This document shows positions 7,464 through 14,910 of a stretch of DNA of 64,000 nucleotides, piece after piece (positions within the stretch are counted from its first letter, which is position 1; every line of letters begins with the position of its first letter). Source of the stretch: Halosimplex aquaticum (GTDB taxonomy: Archaea > Halobacteriota > Halobacteria > Halobacteriales > Haloarculaceae). Where the stretch lies: NCBI RefSeq assembly GCF_028747785.1, contig NZ_CP118158.1, positions 2,914,001 to 2,978,000 of the forward strand, read 5' to 3'. The notes under the pieces were generated by a model that searched no databases, had not been told where the DNA came from, and saw only the letters and a program-made list of their open reading frames with translations. The translations under genes and the position numbers were made by a program.

Positions 7464-8589
7464 CGCCCACGACCTCCGCCATGGCGTCGACGACCCGGTC
7501 GACCTCCTCCTCGCTGACGGTCAGCGGCGGGAGGAACCGGACGACGGTGCGGCCGGCCGGCAGTGCCAGGACGCCGTGGTTCAGCGCGAGCTGCTTCAGC
7601 GCGCGGTTCGCGCCGCGGCCGACCTCGACGCCGACCATCAGCCCCTCGCCGCGCACGTCGCGCACCTCGTCGCCGAGCTCCTCGTCTAGGCGCTCCTGCA
7701 TGTACGCGCCCACGTCGCCGGCGTGGCCCGGCAGGTCCTCCTCGACGATGGTCGAGACGGTCGCCCCCGCCGCCGCGGAGATCACGGGACCGCCCGAGAA
7801 CGTCGAGGCGTGGCTGCCGTAGTTGTCCGCGATCCAGTCGCGACACAGCGTCGCCCCGACCGGGAAGCCGTTGCCGAGACCCTTCGCGGTCGTCAGAATG
7901 TCCGGCGTGACGCCGGACTGCTCACAGGCCCACAGCGTGCCCGTCCTGCCCATGCCGGTCTGGACCTCGTCGAAGATGAGCGCCGCGCCCGCCTCCTCGG
8001 TCACCTCGCGGGCGCGCCGGAGGAACTCCGCGGAGGCGGGGTTGATGCCGCCCTCGCCCTGGACGGGTTCGACGATGACGGCCGCCGTCTCGTCGTCGAC
8101 GGCGTCGGCGAGTTCGTCGCCGTCGTCGTAGGGGACGAACTCCACGTCGCCGATCAGCGGCTCGTAGGGCTTCTTGTACTTGCTCTTCCACGTCGTCGCG
8201 AGCGCGCCCATGGTCCGGCCGTGGAACCCCTTCATCGTCGCGACGATCTTCGAGTTCCCGGTGGCCGAGCGGGCGAACTTCAGCGCCGCCTCGTTGGCCT
8301 CGGTCCCCGAGTTGCAGAGCCACGTCTTGCCGATGGGGTCCGGCGCCGAGTCGGCGAGGCGCTCGTACAGCGCCGTCCGCGCGGCGTTGGGGTACGACGC
8401 CTGGACGTAGGTCAGCTTCTCGAACTGCTCGGTGACGGCGTCGTGGACGGCCTCGTGGCCGTGGCCCAGCGGGACGCAGGCGTAGGAGGCACCCATGTCG
8501 AGGTACTCCGTGCCGTCGTCGCCGTACAGGACTGTGCCGTCGCCCGATTCGATCTGGATGGGTTTCTCCGAAAAGACGAATCCGCTCAT
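7456..8589 (-). CDS. argD: [LysW]-amino acid semialdehyde aminotransferase
   Basis: The 377-residue class III PLP aminotransferase acts on the LysW-bound semialdehyde. Motifs are CNSGTEANEAALK at 92-104, GFHGRTMG at 121-128, FDEVQTGMGRTG at 206-217, and the PLP lysine K236 in TTAKGLGNG. The start MSGFVFSEKP at 8589 overlaps the argB stop as ATGA; the longer open frame up to 8790 lies inside argB and is rejected. It may work on ornithine and lysine intermediates as in other LysW systems; the surrounding genes point to ornithine. Confidence 0.92.
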   Translation of the reverse strand: MSGFVFSEKPIQIESGDGTVLYGDDGTEYLDMGASYACVPLGHGHEAVHDAVTEQFEKLTYVQASYPNAARTALYERLADSAPDPIGKTWLCNSGTEANEAALKFARSATGNSKIVATMKGFHGRTMGALATTWKSKYKKPYEPLIGDVEFVPYDDGDELADAVDDETAAVIVEPVQGEGGINPASAEFLRRAREVTEEAGAALIFDEVQTGMGRTGTLWACEQSGVTPDILTTAKGLGNGFPVGATLCRDWIADNYGSHASTFSGGPVISAAAGATVSTIVEEDLPGHAGDVGAYMQERLDEELGDEVRDVRGEGLMVGVEVGRGANRALKQLALNHGVLALPAGRTVVRFLPPLTVSEEEVDRVVDAMAEVVGDE

Positions 8590-9440
8590 TGTGTCTCCTC
8601 CGTGTCCGCAGTATCTGAAAGTGCCGACGCGTGGACGTGCGTGCCGCCGCCCGAGAGGGCCGAGAGGATCGGATCCTCGGCGTTCGCGTCCGCGACCACC
8701 ACTTCGTCGGCGCCGCCGTCGAGCGCTTCCTCGACGGCCATCACCTTCCGCTCCATGAAGCCCTCGGCGGCGTCCTCCAGGTCCGCCCACTCGGCGGGCG
8801 TCTCGACGGACTCGATGAGGGTGGAGGGGTCGTCGGGGTCCGCGTAGATCCCCTCGACGTCCGTCAGCAGGACGAGCGTCGCCTCCAGCCCACCGGCGAT
8901 GTGGGCCGCCGAGCGGTCGGCGTCCGTGTTGACCGGCACCACTTCGTCGTCGTCCTTGCCGGCCATCGGCGGCGACGCGACGGGCGTGTAGCCGTCGTCG
9001 AAGAGCGTCTCCAGCAGGTCGGCGTTGACCCGCTTGATCGTCCCGGAGTGGTCCCCGCGACGGATCTTGCGCTTGCCGTCTTCCATGACGCGCACCGCGG
9101 ACTTTCGCGGGCCGTAGAGGAGCTTGCCGTCGACGCCCGATAGTCCGACGGCGTCGACGCCCTGGCTCTGGAGCCCCGCGACGAGTTGCGTGTTGAGGTG
9201 GCCGAACACCATCTCGAACACCTCCATGGTCTCCTCGTCGGTGAACCGGCCGACGACGCCGGAGGGGGTTTCGACGTACTCGGGCTCTATCCCCAGGCGT
9301 TCGAGCGTCTCGTCGACGGCCGTGGAGCCGCCGTGAACCACGGCGACGTCCTCTCCGTCTTCACGCAGCGATGCAACGTCCGCCAGTGCGCCCGCGGGGT
9401 CGACCGCGCGAGCGCCGCCGATCTTGACGACTGTAGTCAC
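8586..9440 (-). CDS. argB: [LysW]-glutamate/aminoadipate kinase
   Basis: The 284-residue amino acid kinase phosphorylates the LysW-bound side-chain carboxylate. It begins MTTVVKIGGARAVDP with the nucleotide-binding GG loop, has VVHGGSTAVDETL at 34-46, and a C-terminal VNTDADRSAAHIAGGL typical of the N-acetylglutamate kinase superfamily. An acidic Ala/Ser/Thr tail extends past the fold (SDTADTEETQ). It follows argC by 14 nt and overlaps argD by 4 nt. Specificity for glutamate rather than aminoadipate is inferred from the arginine genes around it. Confidence 0.92.
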   Translation of the reverse strand: MTTVVKIGGARAVDPAGALADVASLREDGEDVAVVHGGSTAVDETLERLGIEPEYVETPSGVVGRFTDEETMEVFEMVFGHLNTQLVAGLQSQGVDAVGLSGVDGKLLYGPRKSAVRVMEDGKRKIRRGDHSGTIKRVNADLLETLFDDGYTPVASPPMAGKDDDEVVPVNTDADRSAAHIAGGLEATLVLLTDVEGIYADPDDPSTLIESVETPAEWADLEDAAEGFMERKVMAVEEALDGGADEVVVADANAEDPILSALSGGGTHVHASALSDTADTEETQ

Positions 9441-9454
9441 GAAAAATCACCTGC

Positions 9455-10495
9455 TCAGGGGGCCCCGACCGGGTGGAGGCCCTGGAACTCCAGGCCCGCC
9501 GTCTCCTCGACGCCGAGCGCGACGTTGGCGGCGTGGACCGCCTGCCCCGCCGAGCCCTTCATCATGTTGTCGATCGCCGAGAAGACGACGAGGCGCTTGT
9601 TTCCGGGGTCGAGTTCGAACCCGACCTCCGCACGATTCGTCCCCGCGACCGCCTTGGGCTCGGGGTAGCGATACACCCCGCCGCCGCCCGCGACGAGTTC
9701 GACGAACGGCTCGTCCTCGTACTCGCCGCGGTACGCCCCCCAGAGGTCGCCCTTCGAGACGGGCTCGCCCGGGAAGACGTGACAGGTCGCGCTCGCGCCG
9801 CGGATCATGTCCACCGCGTGGACGGTGAAGGAGACGTCCAGCCCGAGGAACTGCTCGATCTCGGCCTCGTGGCGGTGCCCCGTCGGCGCGTACGGGCGGA
9901 CGACGCCCGAGCGTTCGGGGTGCGAGGAGGCTTCCCCGCCCCCTGCACCGCCCTCCGAGGAGCCCACCTTCACGTCGACGACGACCTGCTCGTCGCCGGT
10001 GAGGATGCCGTCCTCGACGAGCGGCTTGAGCCCCAGAATGGTCGCCGTCGCGTTACAGCCGCCGGAGGCGATCAGATCCGCGCCCGGCAGTTCGTCGCGG
10101 GTCAGTTCGGGCAGCGCGTACACGGCGTCCTCGAGCAGTTCCGGGCGCGTGTGCCCGTCGTACCACTCGTCGTACTGCGCTTCCGTGTCCAGCCGGAAGT
10201 CCGCCGAGAGGTCGACGACGGTGTCGGCGGCCTCCTGGAACTGGTCGATCTGCTCCATCGAGACGCCGTGGGGCGTCGCCGCGAACAGCACGTCGACGCT
10301 CTCCAGGTCCTCGGGTGAGGAGAAACGCAGGTCCAGGTCGCGGAGGTTCGGGTGGGCGTGGCCCACCGTCTTGTTCTCCTTCGAGCGGCTGGTCGCCTGT
10401 GCGACCTCGAACTCGGGGTGGCCGGCGAGCAGGCGCAGTAGCTCGCCGCCCGTGAAGCCCGAGCCGCCGACGACCGATGCGGTGTATTCACTCAT
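9455..10495 (-). CDS. argC: [LysW]-glutamate/aminoadipate semialdehyde dehydrogenase
   Basis: The 346-residue NADPH-dependent reductase acts on the LysW-bound acyl phosphate. The N-terminal Rossmann loop is VVGGSGFTGGELLRLL and the catalytic cysteine is C147 in SGGCNATA. Downstream segments VKVGSSEGG and HRHEAEIEQ match the ArgC/LysY dimerisation domain. Start 10495 (MSEYTASVVGG) overlaps the argX stop as ATGA; the longer frame to 11011 is an argX shadow. It is central to the LysW-argF unit. Confidence 0.93.
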   Translation of the reverse strand: MSEYTASVVGGSGFTGGELLRLLAGHPEFEVAQATSRSKENKTVGHAHPNLRDLDLRFSSPEDLESVDVLFAATPHGVSMEQIDQFQEAADTVVDLSADFRLDTEAQYDEWYDGHTRPELLEDAVYALPELTRDELPGADLIASGGCNATATILGLKPLVEDGILTGDEQVVVDVKVGSSEGGAGGGEASSHPERSGVVRPYAPTGHRHEAEIEQFLGLDVSFTVHAVDMIRGASATCHVFPGEPVSKGDLWGAYRGEYEDEPFVELVAGGGGVYRYPEPKAVAGTNRAEVGFELDPGNKRLVVFSAIDNMMKGSAGQAVHAANVALGVEETAGLEFQGLHPVGAP

Positions 10496-11394
10496 GTGGC
10501 TGCCTCTGCGGTTTCCTCGTCGGCACCCGCGCGCTCCTCCAGCCAGTCGACGACTTCGGCGGGCACGTCGACGTCGGTGACCTCGTTGAGCGCCTTGAAC
10601 TCGACGGTGTGGTTGACCTCGTGGACGGTGTAGCCCGACGGGTTCCCGTCGTCGTCCACGCCGGTCTCCATGAGGTCGATGCCGAGCAGGCCGCCGCCGA
10701 CCGCGTCGCTCGCGGTCTCGACCAGCTCGCGCATCTCGTCGGTGATCTCGATCTCGGCGGTCTCGGCGCCCTTGGCGGCGTTGGTCAGCCAGTGGTCCGA
10801 CGAGCGGACCATGCCGGCGACCGGCTCGCCGTCGACCGCGACGATGCGGATGTCGCGGCCCGGCTTGTCGACGAACTCCTGGATGTAGAAGACCTTGTGC
10901 TCGTAGTGGCCCAGCGTCTCCTTGTGTTCCAGGATCGCCTCGGCGGCCGACCGGGAGTCGATCTTGGCCATCAGGCGCCCCCACGACCCGATCACGGGCT
11001 TGAGGACGCACGGGTAGCCGAACTCCTCGATGCTCTCGAGGGCGGCGTCTTTCGTGAACGCCACGTCCGTCGTCGGCGTCGGAACGCCGGCCCCCTCCAG
11101 CGCGAGACTGTTTTTCACCTTGTTCGCGCAGACCTCCGCCGTCTCGGCGGCGTTGACGACCGGGATGTCGTAGGCCTCGGCGAACTGGGTGGCGTACAGC
11201 GAGCGGCTCGTCGCCAGACAGCGGTCGACGAGCACGTCGACGTCCTGCATGTCCTCGGGCGCGTCCGAGAGCCCGAAGCGCTGCTTGCGCACGTCGACCT
11301 TGACGACCTCGTGGTCGCGCTCACGCAGCTCGTTCAGCAGGAGCTTCTCGTCCCGGCGGATCCGGGAGTAGAGGATGCCGACGTTCACTCTCAC
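10492..11394 (-). CDS. argX: Glutamate--LysW ligase ArgX (ATP-grasp)
   Basis: The 300-residue ATP-grasp ligase attaches glutamate (or aminoadipate) to the C-terminal Glu of LysW. Recognisable parts are NVGILYSRIRRDEKLL at the start, the ATP-binding LKPVIGSWGRL, QEFVDKPGRDIRI, and a C-terminal HEVNHTVEFKALNEV. The start codon is GTG at 11392-11394, chosen because it forms a GTGA overlap with the lysW stop, the same 4-nt coupling used at three other junctions in the unit. A second GTG two codons on is possible. The position next to lysW supports partnership. Confidence 0.92.
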   Translation of the reverse strand: MRVNVGILYSRIRRDEKLLLNELRERDHEVVKVDVRKQRFGLSDAPEDMQDVDVLVDRCLATSRSLYATQFAEAYDIPVVNAAETAEVCANKVKNSLALEGAGVPTPTTDVAFTKDAALESIEEFGYPCVLKPVIGSWGRLMAKIDSRSAAEAILEHKETLGHYEHKVFYIQEFVDKPGRDIRIVAVDGEPVAGMVRSSDHWLTNAAKGAETAEIEITDEMRELVETASDAVGGGLLGIDLMETGVDDDGNPSGYTVHEVNHTVEFKALNEVTDVDVPAEVVDWLEERAGADEETAEAAT

Positions 11395-11555
11395 TCACCC
11401 CAGTCCTCTTCGAGCTCCGGTGCCGTCTCGAGGACTGGAGGTTCGGTGTCGACGACTTCGAGCTCCGCACCGCAGGTGCCACAGTCGACGATCTCTCCTA
11501 TCTCGATGCCGTCGTGCAGGGTTACCTCCGCCCCGCACTCGACGCATTCTGCCAT
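11391..11555 (-). CDS. lysW: LysW amino-group carrier protein
   Basis: The 54-residue acidic protein carries biosynthetic intermediates on its C-terminal glutamate. It has two CxxC pairs (Cys4/Cys7 in CVEC and Cys25/Cys28 in CGTC) for zinc and ends with the diagnostic EDWGE. Start 11555 lies about 30 nt downstream of a TATA-like CTTTAAGTA box, so the message is probably leaderless. It is the first gene of the unit lysW-argX-argC-argB-argD-lysK-argF. The GTGA overlap with argX indicates translational coupling. It is short enough to be missed by length-limited gene finding. Confidence 0.95.
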   Translation of the reverse strand: MAECVECGAEVTLHDGIEIGEIVDCGTCGAELEVVDTEPPVLETAPELEEDWGE

Positions 11556-11580
11556 CGTACCCGCAACTCGGACTGCTACC

Positions 11581-11590
11581 TACTTAAAGC
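11581..11590 (-). promoter_or_regulatory. TATA-like promoter of the lysW-argF unit
   Basis: The minus-strand box GCTTTAAGTA is centred about 30 nt before the lysW ATG. That spacing predicts a transcript starting at or within a few bases of the start codon. It lies in the 216-bp gap between argH and lysW, separating the arginine genes into two transcription units. Confidence 0.6.
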
Positions 11591-11771
11591 CTTCGAACCT
11601 ATCAGACAAAGAGTAATACGCATACGCCCCGCTAACCGCGTTGCGAGCCGGAATTCGTGGACAGTCCGTTCACTGTATCAGTTTTGTGTTATTTCCCCTC
11701 GCGGGGGTCGTGGGAGCGGCTGCGGTCGGTGGTGCGGGTCGATGTGCGGACGGATCCGGGCGTCCTCGCGG

Positions 11772-13277
11772 TCAGACATAGTCGGCCACCTCCGATTCGA
11801 GTCCGTCGAGCGCGCCGGCCACGGCGTCCCGCCGGTCGGCCACCGCCGATTCGTCGGCGGACAGGCGCCCGCGGGCGCCCTCGATCTGGTCGGCCACCGC
11901 GTCGGGCGCGGGGCCGCCCGCCGAGTCGCGCATCGCCACGCTCTCGACCGGGTCGAGCGTCGCCGCCAGCGTCTCCTCGTCGACGTACGCCGTCAGCGGT
12001 TCGCCCAGGATCTCCTCGGCCGCCGCTTCCAGTTCGGCGATTTCCGGGGCGTCCCGTCCGGGTTCGAGGTCCTCGGCCACCGCGGCCACGACCTCGTGGG
12101 CCGTCCGGAAGGGGACGCCGGCCATCGCCAGGCGGTCGGCGACGCCGGTCGCCGTCGAGAACCCGGCCGCGGCCTCGTCGGCGAGTACGTCCTCGTGCCA
12201 CTCCGCCGTGGTCAGCGCCCCCGTCGCCACCTCCAGCGCGGGCGGCACCGCGTCCACCGCGGTCCAGGCCGGCGGCGTCGCCTCCTGCAGGTCGATGTTG
12301 TACGACCGGGGCAGCCCCTTCAGCGTCGTCAGCAGCCGCTGGAGCGCGCCCTGGGCCTCGCCGGCCGTGGCGCGGACGATCTCCAGCGTGTCGGGGTTCT
12401 TCTTCTGTGGCATGATCGACGACGTCGACGCGTAGTCGTCGCTGATCTCCAGGTAGTCCCGGCCGCTGTAGACGACGAGGTCCTCGGCCATGCCGGACAG
12501 CGTCGTCGCCAGCGTCGTCAGGGCGCTGGTCGTCTCGACGAGGAAGTCGCGCGAGGACGTGGCGTCCATCGAGTTCGCGACCGTGCTATCGAAGCCCAGC
12601 AGTTCCGCGGTGCGCTCGCGGTCCACGTCGAAGGGCGTCCCCGCGAACGCCGCCGCGCCGAGCGGCGACTGGTTCGTCGTGTCCAGCGCGGCGAGCAACC
12701 GCTCGGTGTCGCGCGCCAGCGGCCCCTCGTAGGAGAGGATCCAGTGGGCCACGGTCACCGGCTGGGCGTACTGCAGGTGGGTGAACCCGGGCATCACCGT
12801 CTCGGTGTGGTCGGCGGCGGCGTCGAGCAACTGCTCACGCGCGCCGACCACAGTTTCGAGCGCCTCGAACAGGTCCGAACGCAGGCGATACCGGATACAC
12901 GTCGCCACCTCGTCGTTGCGTGAGCGGGCGGTGTGCATCCGGCCGCCCTCGGGGCCGACGCGCTGGATCACGGCGGTCTCGATGGCCTCGTGCACGTCTT
13001 CGGCGTCGGGCAACTCGCCGTGGCCCGCCGCCTCGACGTCGTCCAGCGCCGCCAGGATCGCGCTCGCGTCCTCGTCGTCGATTATGTCCTGCTCGGCCAG
13101 CATCACGACGTGGGCGCGGTCGACCTGCAGGTCCGCCGCGAAGATCCGCTCGTCGGCGGCCAGCGAGGACATGAACCCGCGCGCCGGTCCGCCGGAGAAG
13201 CGGTCCCGGCGGATCGCGGTCCCGCCGGTCTCTCCGTCGGCCTCGCCCGCCTCAGGGGTGTCCTCGCTGTCGGTCAT
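11772..13277 (-). CDS. argH: Argininosuccinate lyase
   Basis: The 501-residue enzyme splits argininosuccinate into arginine and fumarate, the last step of arginine synthesis. The superfamily signature SSIMPQKKNPD is at 286-296, the active-site histidine is H167 in GFTHLQ, and HTARSRNDEV is at 115-124. An acidic 20-residue N-terminal tail precedes IRRDRFSGG. It starts 1 nt after the argG stop, so both genes must share a transcript. Length is slightly above typical because of the acidic tail and inserts. Confidence 0.95.
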   Translation of the reverse strand: MTDSEDTPEAGEADGETGGTAIRRDRFSGGPARGFMSSLAADERIFAADLQVDRAHVVMLAEQDIIDDEDASAILAALDDVEAAGHGELPDAEDVHEAIETAVIQRVGPEGGRMHTARSRNDEVATCIRYRLRSDLFEALETVVGAREQLLDAAADHTETVMPGFTHLQYAQPVTVAHWILSYEGPLARDTERLLAALDTTNQSPLGAAAFAGTPFDVDRERTAELLGFDSTVANSMDATSSRDFLVETTSALTTLATTLSGMAEDLVVYSGRDYLEISDDYASTSSIMPQKKNPDTLEIVRATAGEAQGALQRLLTTLKGLPRSYNIDLQEATPPAWTAVDAVPPALEVATGALTTAEWHEDVLADEAAAGFSTATGVADRLAMAGVPFRTAHEVVAAVAEDLEPGRDAPEIAELEAAAEEILGEPLTAYVDEETLAATLDPVESVAMRDSAGGPAPDAVADQIEGARGRLSADESAVADRRDAVAGALDGLESEVADYV

Positions 13278-13278
13278 C

Positions 13279-14541
13279 TTATTCGTCCGTGTCTGCGGCG
13301 TCCCCGCCGCCGTCCGTCGCCGCCTCGGCCTGCTTCGCCGCCACGTTCTCGGCGACGCGGTTGGCCAGGCGCGACTGGAAGCCGTGGTACTTCGCGACGC
13401 CCGTGGCGTCGTCCTGTTCGATGTCGTCGGTGACCGCTTCCTCGTTGAACGAGGCCGCCGACTCGCTGTAGACCGCGTACTCGCTGTCGCGGCCGACCGG
13501 GCGGGCCTGCCCGCCGTCGAGCTTGACGGTCACGGTCCCGGTGACCTTCGTCTGGGTCTGCTCGATGAACCCTTCGAGCGCCTTCGTCAGCGGCGCGTCG
13601 ACGAGGCCCTCGTAGCCCTTCTGGGCCCAGCGCTGGTCGACCTGCTGTTTGAACGCGCGCTCTTCCTGCGTCAGGACCAGGCTCTCCAGGGCCTCGTGGG
13701 CGTTCAGCAGCACCGTCGCGGCCGGGTGCTCGTAGTTCTCGCGGACCTTCAGCCCGAGCATGCGGTCCTCCATGATGTCCGAGCGGCCGACGCCGTGCTT
13801 GCCGGCGGTCTCGTTGAGCTGCTCGATGAGTTCGACGGCGCCGATCTCTTCGCCGTCGAGCGCGACCGGGACGCCCTGCTCGAAGGTGAGTTCCAGCGTC
13901 TCCGTCTCGGCGCTGCCGGGCGCGGTGGTCCAGTCGTAGATCTCCTCGCCGGGGACGTAGGCGGGGTCTTCGAGTTCCGAGCCCTCGACCGAGCGGCTCC
14001 AGAGGTTCGTGTCGATGCTCCAGCGGCCGCCGTCGCCGCCCTCGACGGGCAGGCCCTTCTCCGCGGCGTACTCGCTCTCCCACTCGCGGGTGAGGCCGAG
14101 TTCGCGGACCGGCGCGAGCACGTCAAGATCCGAGGCGCGCCAGACGGCCTCGAAGCGGAGCTGGTCGTTGCCCTTCCCCGTGCAGCCGTGGGCGAGGGCG
14201 CTACAGCCCTGTTCCTCGGCGACTTCGAGGATGGCGTTGGCGATGACCGGGCGCGCGAGTGCGGTGCCCAGCGGGTAGCCCTGGTAGGTGCCGTTGGCCT
14301 TGACGGACTGGAGGCAGAGTTCGGCGAACTCCTCCTTGGCGTCGACGACGTAGTGTTCGAGACCGAGTTCCTCGGCGGTCTCCTCGGCTTCGTCGAACTC
14401 CTTGGCGGGCTGGCCGACGTCGACGGTGACGCCGATGACGTCGTCGTAGCCGTACTCTTCCTTGATGAGCGGGACGCAGACTGTCGTGTCGAGCCCGCCG
14501 GAGAAGGCGAGCGCGACGGTGCCGGATGGGTCGGATGTCAT
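13279..14541 (-). CDS. argG: Argininosuccinate synthase
   Basis: The 420-residue enzyme joins citrulline and aspartate using ATP. The PP-loop FSGGLDTT is at 13-20, and GNDQLRFE and the AxxDGG-like GGDGGRWSIDTNLW segment also fit the family. Start 14541 (MTSDPSGTVALAFSGG) is preferred; the open frame continues to 14736, but that extension is Arg/Pro-rich and unlike coding sequence. An acidic C-terminal tail ends DAADTDE. The gene is preceded by a leader ORF, a hairpin and a promoter (14614-14810) that may control the argGH unit. Confidence 0.95.
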   Translation of the reverse strand: MTSDPSGTVALAFSGGLDTTVCVPLIKEEYGYDDVIGVTVDVGQPAKEFDEAEETAEELGLEHYVVDAKEEFAELCLQSVKANGTYQGYPLGTALARPVIANAILEVAEEQGCSALAHGCTGKGNDQLRFEAVWRASDLDVLAPVRELGLTREWESEYAAEKGLPVEGGDGGRWSIDTNLWSRSVEGSELEDPAYVPGEEIYDWTTAPGSAETETLELTFEQGVPVALDGEEIGAVELIEQLNETAGKHGVGRSDIMEDRMLGLKVRENYEHPAATVLLNAHEALESLVLTQEERAFKQQVDQRWAQKGYEGLVDAPLTKALEGFIEQTQTKVTGTVTVKLDGGQARPVGRDSEYAVYSESAASFNEEAVTDDIEQDDATGVAKYHGFQSRLANRVAENVAAKQAEAATDGGGDAADTDE

Positions 14542-14613
14542 GTGTTGTGTGGTGACTGTCGGGTGAGATGTCCGCCCGGAACCCGACGGTGGCGGGAGTC
14601 GGAAACGAGACGT

Positions 14614-14664
14614 GGCGACGATGGGAGTAGTAATTTCGGGCCTAACGGCCCGGTCGTCGTCGCC
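14614..14664 (-). promoter_or_regulatory. Candidate attenuator structures before argG
   Basis: On the minus strand a 6-bp hairpin CGGGCC-GTTA-GGCCCG occupies 14637-14652 and carries the leader ORF stop codon at its loop. The Arg-codon segment GGCGACGA (14664-14657) is perfectly complementary to TCGTCGCC at 14621-14614, which would enclose the hairpin. A ribosome on the Arg codons would block that long pairing, while one at the stop would open the hairpin. There is no U-run directly after the hairpin. Complementarity is easy to find in GC-rich DNA, so this is only a candidate. Confidence 0.35.
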
Positions 14665-14776
14665 GCGGTCGTCGGGCGTCGACGCCGGTCGGCGCCGCGC
14701 TCCGACGCGCGAAAAGTCGGTCGGCGGACCCGCCACTCGACGCGGCCTGCGTGCCGGGAGCGCGGGTCGTAGCCAT
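14642..14776 (-). CDS. Arg-rich leader ORF before argG
   Basis: A 44-residue ORF begins with ATG at 14776 and ends at TAG 14642-14644. Its last eleven codons hold seven arginines (ARRPRRRRPGR), four in a row, mostly CGA. A TATA-like box CTTTTAGTAG is centred about 30 nt upstream of the ATG, so by the usual haloarchaeal spacing the mRNA would begin at this start codon. The ORF is in a different frame from argG and stops about 100 nt before it. It matches no protein family. It may be a regulatory leader peptide, or chance reading of GC-rich leader DNA. Confidence 0.4.
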   Translation of the reverse strand: MATTRAPGTQAASSGGSADRLFARRSAAPTGVDARRPRRRRPGR

Positions 14777-14800
14777 GTACCTGCTACTACCGAGAACTCG

Positions 14801-14810
14801 CTACTAAAAG
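14801..14810 (-). promoter_or_regulatory. TATA-like promoter of the argG leader
   Basis: The minus-strand box CTTTTAGTAG lies in an AT-richer island and is centred about 30 nt before the ATG of the leader ORF, far upstream (about 265 nt) of the argG start. No equally good box was seen closer to argG, implying a long transcribed leader, unusual for a haloarchaeal gene. Confidence 0.5.
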
Positions 14811-14910
14811 GTTGCGAACCGCCGCCGAGCGGCCCGTTATCGTCTGTTAGCCGTTCACACGGCCGGGCAGAAATTGCCGGTCCTCTCCGTCGGCGGCACC
14901 CGGCGGCCGA

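Noticed and set aside
13279-14736. Longer argG with 65 extra residues
   Set aside because: The extension is Arg/Pro/Thr-rich, precedes the normal family start and overlaps the leader structures.
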